Of a stretch of DNA of 64,000 bases, positions 18,387-26,059 are shown one piece after another. How positions within the stretch are numbered: the stretch's first letter is position 1; each line of letters opens with the position of its first letter. The stretch spans positions 24,582 through 88,581 of the forward strand of contig NZ_JACYVI010000012.1 of assembly GCF_014842265.1 (NCBI RefSeq), read 5' to 3'. The position numbers and the translations under genes are program-made. The DNA is from Pseudomonas sp. CFBP 13711 (GTDB taxonomy: Bacteria > Pseudomonadota > Gammaproteobacteria > Pseudomonadales > Pseudomonadaceae). The notes beneath the pieces were generated by a model. It did not search any database, was not told the origin of the DNA, and saw only the letters and a program-made list of their open reading frames with translations.

Positions 18387-20972
18387 TTATACGTTTGTAT
18401 CCGCCGCTGCCGCACTTCTCGCATCCAGCAGCGCGTGGAAGTCCGACGTGGTTAGCGGATGACTCAGAAAATACCCCTGACCTTCCTCGCACTGCACTGC
18501 CTTCAGCAATGCCAGATGCTCGGCGGTTTCAATGCCCTCGGCCGTGACCGTGAGTGAAAGCGCCCGGCCCAGCCCGACAATGGCCTGCACGATGGAGCGG
18601 TCGCCTTCGCTTTCACTGAGGCGGGTCAGGAAGCTGCGATCGATCTTCAGCCCGTCGAAGGGGAACGTGCGCAGGTAACTCAACGACGAATACCCGGTGC
18701 CAAAGTCATCCATGGCGATGCGCACGCCCAACTGCTTCAGCGTCTGCATGACATCGAGCGCCCCCACGGCGTCCTCGATCATCACCCCTTCGGTGATCTC
18801 CAGTTCGACCCGCGACGGCTCGATCCCGGTGGCCTTGAGGGCGAACTGAATGCGCGCCGGCAGGTTGCCGCGCTTGAATTCGGCAGGCGACAGGTTGATG
18901 GAAATGAACAGGTGTTTCGGCCAGCGCGCGGCTTCAGCGCATGCCTGGGTCATGACCCAGTCGCTCAGGGGGATGATCAGCCCGCTTTCTTCGGCGATGG
19001 GAATGAAGGTGTCCGGCGGAATCAGACCGCGCTGGGGATGCTGCCAACGCACCAGCGCTTCGGCGCCGACCATCTTGCCATCGGAAATGCGAAAGCGTGG
19101 CTGGAAATGCAGACGCAGTTCGTTGTGTTTGATCGCATAGCGCAGGTCGCTCTCAAGACGCCTGCGCTCGATGATTTTGGCGTTCATGTCGCCGGCATAA
19201 AACCGCCAGGTGCCGCGACCGCTGGCCTTGGCCTCATACAGCGCGATATCGGCGTAGCGCAGCAGCTCGGCCGCCTCGCGTGCGTCGGTGGGTGCCATGG
19301 CGATGCCGATGCTGGCGCTGACGAATATTTCCTGGTCGTCGATCTGCACCGGGCGTTCGATGGACTCGATCAGTCGCCGGCACAGCGATTCGACTTCGTC
19401 CTGGGTCTGGGCGTCGCTGAGGATCAGCACGAATTCGTCGCCGCCCACCCGCGCGACCAGATCGCCATGGCGCACGCAATCGGACAGCCGACTGGACACG
19501 TCATTGAGCACGCGGTCGCCGGCGGCGTGGCCGAGCAGGTCGTTCACCGGTTTGAAGCGGTCCAGGTCGATGCTCAGCATCACCAGCGGCTGGTCAAGGG
19601 TCGGCAACGCTTTCAGTTTCCCGTCCAGAAACTCCTGCAAGCGGACCCGATTGGGCAGCCCGGTCAGGGCGTCGTGCTGGGAGAGAAATTCGATGCGTCG
19701 ACGGGCTTCCACCTCTTCGGTGACATCGGTGGCCGTGCCACGGAATCCACCCGCCGTCATAGAACGCGCTGACAGGCGACTGATGCGCTCGCGGCCGCAG
19801 GTCTCCAGGTAGCGGCACTGAATGGTGATGTCAGGGCGACGGTTGGGGATCGCCAGCCACTGGGTCACCTGGCCGAGCTCGGTCTGCAGCAGGTCGTCCA
19901 TCAGTGCCCCGATCCACTGCGAGCGGTGCAGGCCGGTGACGCTTTCGAAACGGTCAGAGAGGTAGGTGAACCGCCCTACGCTGTCGATTTCCCAGACCCA
20001 GTCCGAGCTGGCTTCGACCACGTCACGAAAGCGCGCTTCACTGGTGGCGAGGGCGCTTTCGCTTTTTTGCAGGGACGCGTAACTGTCATCAAGGGAGCGC
20101 GCGGCGGCGGTGGTGCGACGCAGGATGGCCCAGGTCATCAGGCACACCAGCGCGGCGGCCAGCCCGATCAGCGGCAAACCGAGGGCCAGCAAACGCTGGC
20201 CAGGCTTGGGTGGTGTCCAGTGCAAGGCGCCGGCGACGCCGCCCTCGCCCAGCGGAAAGATCGAGACCTGATCGCGCTCGTCGGCCGTTGCAACGTGCAA
20301 CCCCTCTACGCCGTATTCCTTGCCCAGAACGGCCAGCTTGGCGTCGTCCAGCACATCGACGAAGATCAACACCGAGGGCGTCCGGCCATCAGGCACGACG
20401 CTTGGATCGGTGCCGGGGGTGATGGCGGCTGCAGCGACCAGCGCGGGTGTGCCGTTCAAGTCAATGAAAGCGGTAACCGGGGTTTCTGTCTCGGCGCCCT
20501 CCCGGGCCTTGGCCAGCAACGCGTCCTTGGCAGGGCCCAGCCACGGCTCGGCATCGACCTTTTCCAGTTGCCCTTCGACCACGGCATACACCGTGCGGCC
20601 GGTGTCATCGATGACGAACACGCCCTGGAATCCGAAATCGCTGAATAGCGTCGGCCCGATGTTCTGACGGACAAAAGCCCAGTCGGGGTCGACACTCAGG
20701 TGCAGGTAACGGTAGGCATCGCCCCAGAACGCATAATCCTTGGTCGTGACGGTCAGCGTTTTTTGCAGCGAGCGCACCGCCTTGTCGGTGTAGAAAGCGC
20801 TCTCGATCTCCTCGGTGTGATCGAGGTCATGGGCGAGGAACGCCAACAGGTAAGCGGCCAGCAGAAACACGCCTGCCAGCAGGAACACAAATTTGAACAA
20901 CGAGCCCCGCGCCAAAGCAACGGTCGAGGGGCTGGCGGATTTGATGACATCGGGGGTGGGCTGGTTTGGCAT
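18387..20972 (-). CDS. Membrane sensor with CHASE4-like, PAS, GGDEF and EAL domains
   Basis: This 861-residue protein probably makes and/or degrades cyclic di-GMP. A membrane segment (about 27-48), an extracytoplasmic CHASE4-type sensor (about 50-255) and a second membrane segment (about 262-284) precede a PAS domain (about 310-430). The GGDEF domain has an intact GGDEF motif (510-514), and the EAL domain has EAL at 638-640 plus DDFGTGYSS. Both catalytic signatures are present, so which activity dominates is unclear. ATG 20972 is preferred over an upstream TTG. Confidence 0.92.
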   Translation of the reverse strand: MPNQPTPDVIKSASPSTVALARGSLFKFVFLLAGVFLLAAYLLAFLAHDLDHTEEIESAFYTDKAVRSLQKTLTVTTKDYAFWGDAYRYLHLSVDPDWAFVRQNIGPTLFSDFGFQGVFVIDDTGRTVYAVVEGQLEKVDAEPWLGPAKDALLAKAREGAETETPVTAFIDLNGTPALVAAAAITPGTDPSVVPDGRTPSVLIFVDVLDDAKLAVLGKEYGVEGLHVATADERDQVSIFPLGEGGVAGALHWTPPKPGQRLLALGLPLIGLAAALVCLMTWAILRRTTAAARSLDDSYASLQKSESALATSEARFRDVVEASSDWVWEIDSVGRFTYLSDRFESVTGLHRSQWIGALMDDLLQTELGQVTQWLAIPNRRPDITIQCRYLETCGRERISRLSARSMTAGGFRGTATDVTEEVEARRRIEFLSQHDALTGLPNRVRLQEFLDGKLKALPTLDQPLVMLSIDLDRFKPVNDLLGHAAGDRVLNDVSSRLSDCVRHGDLVARVGGDEFVLILSDAQTQDEVESLCRRLIESIERPVQIDDQEIFVSASIGIAMAPTDAREAAELLRYADIALYEAKASGRGTWRFYAGDMNAKIIERRRLESDLRYAIKHNELRLHFQPRFRISDGKMVGAEALVRWQHPQRGLIPPDTFIPIAEESGLIIPLSDWVMTQACAEAARWPKHLFISINLSPAEFKRGNLPARIQFALKATGIEPSRVELEITEGVMIEDAVGALDVMQTLKQLGVRIAMDDFGTGYSSLSYLRTFPFDGLKIDRSFLTRLSESEGDRSIVQAIVGLGRALSLTVTAEGIETAEHLALLKAVQCEEGQGYFLSHPLTTSDFHALLDARSAAAADTNV

Positions 20973-21004
20973 GGTTTTCCGCAAGCTGAAGACCGGCAGG
21001 TCGC

Positions 21005-22012
21005 TTACGTCTGTATCGGCGGCGGTGTGGCAATGATGAGCTGCACCTGAGCACGCAGGCTGTCGTTGTCTTCGGTCAAAGCAGCTATCTGCTGGTTGGC
21101 GTGCGCTAATTGCTCATTGGCCAGTGCCACTGCTTTCGCCAGAGATTTACTGTCCACTTTTATCGCCGCCAACTGCTCCTGCAGCTGCTCACGGGCGCCG
21201 TCGGCTTTCGCGGTGGCCATCTGCGCCTCGCGGAGATCGGTGGCGAGGCGCTGGGTCTGGTCATGCTGATCGGCCAGCGCCCGGGCCTGCTGACGCATTT
21301 CGCCGAGCAAGCGTTCGTTGTCGCGGTTCAGGCGCGTGGATTCATCCTGCTTGATGACCAGTGTCTCCTGAAGTTTTCGCTGTTCAAGCTGAATCTGCTG
21401 AAGCTGGGCTTCGTGGCGACGCTGATCCTGCTCGCGTTGTTCCTTGATGGCCTCGCGGTAATGCTCCAGCGCCGCGCGGGCGTGCACATGCTTTTCTTCG
21501 AGGGACTGGATCTGCAGGTCTTTGTCCTGCACCCGCCGTTCAAGGTCCTGGCACTGCTGGCTCAGACCGGCATTGCGCGTCAGTTCCGACTGCCAGGAAG
21601 AATGGGTGGTTTGCAGCTGGGCGCCCTGCTCGGTCAACGCGGCGTGCTGGGATTCGCACTGGTGCCGGGCTGATTTCAGCTCCAGCTCAAGGGCCTCCAG
21701 TCGGGCCTCCCAGGCTATCCGCTGACGATCGAAGTCCGCCTGGGCCTGGGCGACGACCTCCTCGCCCTCCTCCGTCAGCCGATCAAGCAAGCTTTCAACC
21801 AATGATTTGAGCTCTTCGCCCATGCGCTCTCGGGACGACGCTTCGGCCGGCGCTCGGGTGTCCAGCTCTTTGAGATAGCGGGCAATGGTGGTTTTCGAAC
21901 CGGTGTTGCCCAGTTCCACGCGCACCGCGTCGATGCTGGGGTAAGCGCCCTTGCTCAGCAATGCCTGTCGGGCCCGCTCCACTACCGCCTTGTTAATGCC
22001 ACCGCGTGCCAT
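21005..22012 (-). CDS. KfrA-type DNA-binding coiled-coil protein, TnpT-like
   Basis: The 335-residue protein has an N-terminal KfrA-like DNA-binding domain (about 1-115, with YPSIDAVRVELGNTGSKTT resembling a winged helix-turn-helix) and a long coiled coil (about 95-320) rich in Gln, Glu, Ala and Arg. The start has a good AGGAG ribosome-binding site. It is divergent from a tyrosine recombinase, with a perfect palindrome 23 bases upstream of its start. Length, domain type and arrangement match the TnpT cointegrate-resolution protein of Tn4651/Tn5041-type transposons. KfrA proteins also act as autorepressors. No transposase lies nearby. Confidence 0.75.
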   Translation of the reverse strand: MARGGINKAVVERARQALLSKGAYPSIDAVRVELGNTGSKTTIARYLKELDTRAPAEASSRERMGEELKSLVESLLDRLTEEGEEVVAQAQADFDRQRIAWEARLEALELELKSARHQCESQHAALTEQGAQLQTTHSSWQSELTRNAGLSQQCQDLERRVQDKDLQIQSLEEKHVHARAALEHYREAIKEQREQDQRRHEAQLQQIQLEQRKLQETLVIKQDESTRLNRDNERLLGEMRQQARALADQHDQTQRLATDLREAQMATAKADGAREQLQEQLAAIKVDSKSLAKAVALANEQLAHANQQIAALTEDNDSLRAQVQLIIATPPPIQT

Positions 22013-22034
22013 GCCATCTCCTACAATTTCGTAC

Positions 22035-22050
22035 CGTGTTACGTAACACG
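22035..22050. promoter_or_regulatory. Perfect 16-base palindrome CGTGTTACGTAACACG
   Basis: This fully symmetric sequence lies 23-38 bases upstream of the KfrA-type gene start and 143 bases upstream of the recombinase start. It is the best candidate binding site for the KfrA/TnpT-like protein, either as an autoregulatory operator or as the accessory part of a resolution site. Confidence 0.7.
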
Positions 22051-22107
22051 CTATTACAGGTCACGATACCAGTTAAAACGTTGTGTGGAAATGTTTCTGC
22101 CAGGAGC

Positions 22108-22126
22108 CGATAATAGTGCTTTATCG
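22108..22126. promoter_or_regulatory. Inverted repeat CGATAA-N7-TTATCG, candidate recombinase core
   Basis: Six-base arms (22108-22113 and 22121-22126) flank a seven-base spacer, the geometry of a tyrosine-recombinase crossover site. It lies 67 bases upstream of the recombinase start. The arms are shorter than in characterised sites, so it may instead be an operator. Confidence 0.4.
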
Positions 22127-22192
22127 CTTTTCAGACGCTGACGTCGCGATTTGAGCCAGCAAAGCGCCCGTGTCACGCCGATCGAGGGATGT

Positions 22193-23158
22193 ATGGAAAA
22201 GGCAGATCGATACCTGTCAGCAGGAACCCGCGCCAACACGCGCCGCAGCTACCGGGCGGCGATCGAACATTACGAAGTGGTCTGGGGCGGTTACCTGCCC
22301 ACCACGGGCGACGGTATCGTGCGCTACCTCGCGGAGTACGCCGACAAACACGCCATCAGTACGCTGAAGCAGCGTCTGGCCGCGCTGGCCCAGTGGCACG
22401 TCACCCAGGGGTTTCCGGACCCGACTAAAACGCCCACGGTGCGACAGCTGCTCAAAGGCATCCGCGTCGTCCACCCGGCGCAAGCCAAACAGGCGGCGCC
22501 GCTGCTGTTGCGTCACCTCGAGCAAGCGGTGACGTGGCTGGAGAACGAGGCCGATGCCGCCTGGGCACGCGGCGACCACAAGTCATTGATGCGTCACCGA
22601 CGCTCTATCGCTCTGGTGCTGATCGGCTTCTGGCGAGGGTTCCGCGGCGATGAGCTGGCCAGACTGGACGTCGGCAACACCCAGGCCCAGGCGGGCGAAG
22701 GCATCAGCTTTTATCTGCCTTACACCAAAGGCGACCGTCAGCATGAGGGCACCACGTTTCGCACCCCCGCGCTGAAGACGCTCTGCCCGGTCAATGCCTA
22801 TATCAACTGGATTACCGTGGCCGGCCTGACCCACGGTCCGGTGTTCCGCCGGATTGATCGTTGGGGCAACCTGTCCATGGAAGCCATCAATTCCCACAGC
22901 CTGGTGCCGATGTTGCGGCGCATCTTTAAAGACGCCGGGTTGCCTGATGACCTCTACAGCAGTCACTCAATGCGCCGAGGATTTGCAACTTGGGCGTCCG
23001 GTAACGGCTGGGATATTAAAAGCCTGATGAATTACGTCGGCTGGAAAGACATTAAATCGGCGCTGCGTTATGTAGACCCGACCACCTCGTTTGGCGGCCT
23101 GGCATTGAAGCCTGCTTTGAATACCGCTTTGCAGCCTGCAGCCCTGGCCGAAACGTGA
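22193..23158 (+). CDS. Tyrosine recombinase/integrase, TnpS-like
   Basis: The 321-residue protein has a SAM-like N-terminal core-binding domain (about 5-95) and a catalytic domain with the expected residues: Arg151 (GFRGDEL), Lys179 (YTKGD), His258 and Arg261 (HSMRRGF), Trp284 and nucleophile Tyr293 (ALRYVDP). The catalytic set looks complete. ATG 22193 has a strong GAGGGA ribosome-binding site and is preferred over TTG 22151. Divergence from the KfrA-type gene and similar length suggest a TnpS-type resolvase rather than a phage integrase; no phage or island cargo is seen. Confidence 0.85.
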   Translation: MEKADRYLSAGTRANTRRSYRAAIEHYEVVWGGYLPTTGDGIVRYLAEYADKHAISTLKQRLAALAQWHVTQGFPDPTKTPTVRQLLKGIRVVHPAQAKQAAPLLLRHLEQAVTWLENEADAAWARGDHKSLMRHRRSIALVLIGFWRGFRGDELARLDVGNTQAQAGEGISFYLPYTKGDRQHEGTTFRTPALKTLCPVNAYINWITVAGLTHGPVFRRIDRWGNLSMEAINSHSLVPMLRRIFKDAGLPDDLYSSHSMRRGFATWASGNGWDIKSLMNYVGWKDIKSALRYVDPTTSFGGLALKPALNTALQPAALAET

Positions 23159-23374
23159 CGGCCGTTGATGTTGTAAAGCGGCCTGCGCCATTTGAACTGC
23201 CAGCTTTGCAGTCAAGGCAGGAAAGAAGGCAGAAAAGTTTGCTGTTAGTACTGGCATCCATGCACCCACTCGCACTACAGTGTCCACGGTCACACCAGTC
23301 ACCACCGTGCGCTCCAATGTTCGCCAGTGCTAACGCCGCACGTCAGTATCAACAAACCGAAACATGGAGTTCCA

Positions 23375-23743
23375 ATGTCTAAACTTGCTGAATACCGCCA
23401 ACTCGAACGTCACCTTGCCGATCAGCTCGCGGCCCTTGAGGCCATGAAAGGCGATAAAGGCCTGGAACAGGAAATCGAATTCGAAGGCAAATTGCGTACG
23501 CTGCTCGGCGAATACAATAAGAGCCTGAAAGATATTATTTCGATTCTGGATCACCCTACCGGATCCAAACAGGGCAAGAACGCTACTGCCCCCGAGAAGA
23601 CCACTCGCAAAGCCCGCGCCGTTAAAGTCTACAAAAACCCGCACACCGGTGAAGTCGTCGAAACCAAAGGCGGCAATCACAAGACCTTGAAAGAATGGAA
23701 AGCCGAACACGGTTCCGACACCGTCGAATCCTGGGTTTCCTGA
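23375..23743 (+). CDS. H-NS-family nucleoid-structuring protein, MvaT/MvaU group
   Basis: This xenogeneic silencer binds AT-rich DNA. The 122-residue protein has an N-terminal oligomerising coiled coil (MSKLAEYRQLERHLADQL) and a C-terminal DNA-binding domain with the conserved VYKNPHTGEVVETKGGNHKT, including the GGN hook. The MSKLAEYR start is closer to MvaU/MvaV than to MvaT. ATG 23375 is preceded by GGAG. It lies 216 bases downstream of the recombinase. Candidate targets in the window include the AT-rich blocks at 12607-13192 and 29504-29723. Confidence 0.93.
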   Translation: MSKLAEYRQLERHLADQLAALEAMKGDKGLEQEIEFEGKLRTLLGEYNKSLKDIISILDHPTGSKQGKNATAPEKTTRKARAVKVYKNPHTGEVVETKGGNHKTLKEWKAEHGSDTVESWVS

Positions 23744-23796
23744 TGGGTCTGTGAACGGGGGGATAGGTGATTAACCTTCGCTCCGTTGCCGATCTC

Positions 23797-23826
23797 CCGA
23801 TGCCCGTGCCCGTCGCGCGGCATCGG
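23797..23826. repeat. Inverted repeat after the H-NS-like gene, possible terminator
   Basis: Arms CCGATGCC (23797-23804) and GGCATCGG (23819-23826) are perfect complements with a 14-base loop, about 54 bases past the stop codon. No T run follows, so termination is only possible, not shown. Confidence 0.4.
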
Positions 23827-23957
23827 TGATTCGATCATTGTTCTCTTGTTAGTCTGCAATTGCCAATCGCGCAATTGAATCGTTTTAACCTCTTCGCCTC
23901 ACACGTCAGCCCGGCATTCGTCAGGGCTCCCTCACTGCTGTCTGCCGGAGTACTCCC

Positions 23958-24848
23958 GTGAAGAATATAGTTGCTGGCGTGCTGAATGTTTCATATCGCG
24001 ACATGGGCCCAGGCGATGGGCCGGTTGTGGTATTGCTCCACGGATTTCCCTATGACATTCACGCGTACGACGACGTGTCGACGCAGCTTGTCCAGGCCGG
24101 CTGCCGCTGCATCGTGCCTTATCTGAGGGGATACGGCCCTACCCGTTTTATAGATTCAGCCACGCCCCGCTCGGGCGAACAGGCCGCATTGGGCGCTGAC
24201 CTGCTGGCACTGCTGGATGCGTTGAATATCCCGAAAGCCCTTCTCGCTGGCTATGACTGGGGCGGACGCGCGGCGTGTGTGGTGGCTGCGCTGTGGCCGG
24301 AACGGGTGACCGGGCTGGTCAGTTGCGACCCGGGCTACAACATTCAGGACATCGCTGCAGCCAACACACCGGCGTCACCCGAAACCGAGCGACGGCTCTG
24401 GTATCAGTACTACCTGCACGGTGAGCGCGGACGCGCCGGCCTTGCAGCCAATCGAAATGGGTTCTGCCACTTGCTCTGGAAATTATGGTCACCAACGTGG
24501 CAATTTGCAGAATCCACGTTCACTGAAAGTGCGCAGTCATTTGATAACCCGGACTTTATCGACGTGGTCGTGCATTCTTATCGACACCGCTATGGGCTGG
24601 CGGCGGGCGATCCTGCCTGCGCGGCGATTCAGGAGAAGCTCGCGCAGAAGCCCCTGATCACAGTACCGACGGTGATTCTGGCGGGAGCAGACGATGGCGT
24701 CTCATCGAAACGCGGGGACAGTGCTGCGGTACGGGGCTTTGCAGGCGCAGTCCGGCGGCAGGTAATAGCGAAAGTGGGCCACAATGTGCCGCAAGAGGCA
24801 CCGAAAGAGTTTGCTGATTCGATATTAAGCCTGGTGAAAAATCACTGA
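23958..24848 (+). CDS. Alpha/beta hydrolase, epoxide-hydrolase-like
   Basis: The 296-residue soluble protein has the oxyanion motif HGFP, the nucleophile elbow AGYDWGGR with Asp instead of Ser, a later acidic ADDG and the C-terminal His in VGHNVPQE. An Asp nucleophile is characteristic of epoxide hydrolases and haloacid/haloalkane dehalogenases in this fold. The LRGYGPT motif fits the epoxide hydrolase branch. The start is GTG 23958, with GGAG about nine bases upstream. Substrate unknown. Confidence 0.85.
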   Translation: MKNIVAGVLNVSYRDMGPGDGPVVVLLHGFPYDIHAYDDVSTQLVQAGCRCIVPYLRGYGPTRFIDSATPRSGEQAALGADLLALLDALNIPKALLAGYDWGGRAACVVAALWPERVTGLVSCDPGYNIQDIAAANTPASPETERRLWYQYYLHGERGRAGLAANRNGFCHLLWKLWSPTWQFAESTFTESAQSFDNPDFIDVVVHSYRHRYGLAAGDPACAAIQEKLAQKPLITVPTVILAGADDGVSSKRGDSAAVRGFAGAVRRQVIAKVGHNVPQEAPKEFADSILSLVKNH

Positions 24849-24877
24849 GCACCGGTCACTGTCAGACCGCCGCTCGT

Positions 24878-25051
24878 TCAGGATTGCTCGGCATTGCTTA
24901 GTTCAACAGCCGACTTGGCGGCTTCCACTTCATCTTCGAAATACAATACGGCGCCCTCGTCATCTTTGACACGGAAGACAGCAGTTGCGCCCGACTGCCT
25001 GTGTTCGAGGGGGATGTCTTCACCTTCCAGTCTGACAACGGCCACGGCCAT
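24878..25051 (-). CDS. Small acidic protein of unknown function
   Basis: The frame encodes 57 residues beginning MAVAVVRLEGEDIPLEHR and ending ELSNAEQS. An AGGAG ribosome-binding site lies nine bases before ATG 25051. The product is acidic, has no membrane segment and belongs to no family I recognise. It lies downstream of the 117-residue unknown gene on the same strand, with a 99-base gap, and converges with the alpha/beta hydrolase. Confidence 0.6.
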   Translation of the reverse strand: MAVAVVRLEGEDIPLEHRQSGATAVFRVKDDEGAVLYFEDEVEAAKSAVELSNAEQS

Positions 25052-25150
25052 GATGATTCTCCTGCGGTCAGCACTGACAGCAAACGCAGCCGCTCACGCT
25101 GGAACTGGCTTGCGTCGTTTATCAGCTTGAATATTCAAGGGCCCCACTCG

Positions 25151-25504
25151 TCACGCGCGGTATTCAGCGTAGAACCGGGGTTGCGGGTGGATGCGTGGAG
25201 AGCTGAACAGTTGTGCACTTTGGGATGTGACGGGGAGCGGACGGTATTCAAGATCAATCAACCGAACCCCATTGATATAGGGTTGCCCACACGGCAATGC
25301 ACCAAAGGCGGTGGCCAGCACAATCTGCTCGGGATCAAACAACACGATGGTTTCCGCGCTGACGGCGTCCATGTAAAGCGAATAGGGGCAGGAAGCGTCG
25401 GGACAAACTTGATGACGAAGTTCGTTCAACACACGTAAGCGGCGGTAGACGACGGTGCCTTCACCCAACGATTTGCTGTACCAGGTATTCATTGCACTGC
25501 CCAT
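25151..25504 (-). CDS. Conserved-looking protein of unknown function
   Basis: The 117-residue product (113 if ATG 25492 is used) contains CPDASCPYSLYMDAVSAET, a possible two-cysteine motif, and a proline-rich end. There is no signal peptide or membrane helix. I do not recognise a family. It lies 88 bases downstream of the receiver-protein gene on the same strand and may be the distal part of the KaiC-like operon. Confidence 0.55.
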   Translation of the reverse strand: MGSAMNTWYSKSLGEGTVVYRRLRVLNELRHQVCPDASCPYSLYMDAVSAETIVLFDPEQIVLATAFGALPCGQPYINGVRLIDLEYRPLPVTSQSAQLFSSPRIHPQPRFYAEYRA

Positions 25505-25592
25505 CTCAATAAGCGTTATCAGTATCGACCCTGGGCTGAATCGATTCGTTCAACGGCAATAACGATGGACTGCGAGAACCTTACAGGCGGGC

Positions 25593-26036
25593 TTAGCGGC
25601 GGGCTTGAAACAGGGTGTGAATCTTGCCGATGACCTGGTCGATATCAAATGGCTTTTCAATCACTTCATCAAACAGGTCTGGCCGCTCGGCCCCCATGTA
25701 CGCCTGGGCGCCACTCATGAGCATAATAGGCGTCGACATGTGCACGTCCCGAGACTTGATCGTCTCGGCAAGTTCCAGACCGGTCATGCCGGGCATCATG
25801 AAATCGGTGATGATCAAGTCGGGGCGCTCGCGATCAAGAATCTCCAGTGCCTTGCGCCCGCTTCCGGCCACCACAGTCTGAAAGCCCTCGTCCTCCAGCG
25901 CGAAGCTGAGGATATCGGCAATCAGGTATTCATCATCGATGATCAGAATGGTTGGCATCAGAGGGCCATTTCCCGGCGGGCCCACGATGTCGCGAGGGTC
26001 AGGCACCTGGTCAGGTAACTCAATGGTTCTGGCCAT
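25593..26036 (-). CDS. Stand-alone response-regulator receiver protein
   Basis: The protein is essentially a CheY-like receiver domain with the acidic pair in LIIDDEYLIAD, phospho-acceptor Asp in LIITDFMMPGMTG, and the conserved Ser and Lys in LMSGAQ and VIEKPFD. There is no output domain. From ATG 26036 it has 147 residues with a 26-residue extension before MPTILIIDD; ATG 25958 or GTG 26042 are other possible starts. It lies 23 bases downstream of the KaiC-like ATPase gene, so the two probably share a signalling pathway. Confidence 0.87.
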   Translation of the reverse strand: MARTIELPDQVPDPRDIVGPPGNGPLMPTILIIDDEYLIADILSFALEDEGFQTVVAGSGRKALEILDRERPDLIITDFMMPGMTGLELAETIKSRDVHMSTPIMLMSGAQAYMGAERPDLFDEVIEKPFDIDQVIGKIHTLFQARR

Positions 26037-26059
26037 CCCCACGTTGCGAATCGCATATC

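Noticed and set aside
21005..23158. Prophage or genomic island based on the integrase
   Set aside because: No phage genes, tRNA target, direct repeats or cargo; the divergent KfrA-type partner favours a resolution module.
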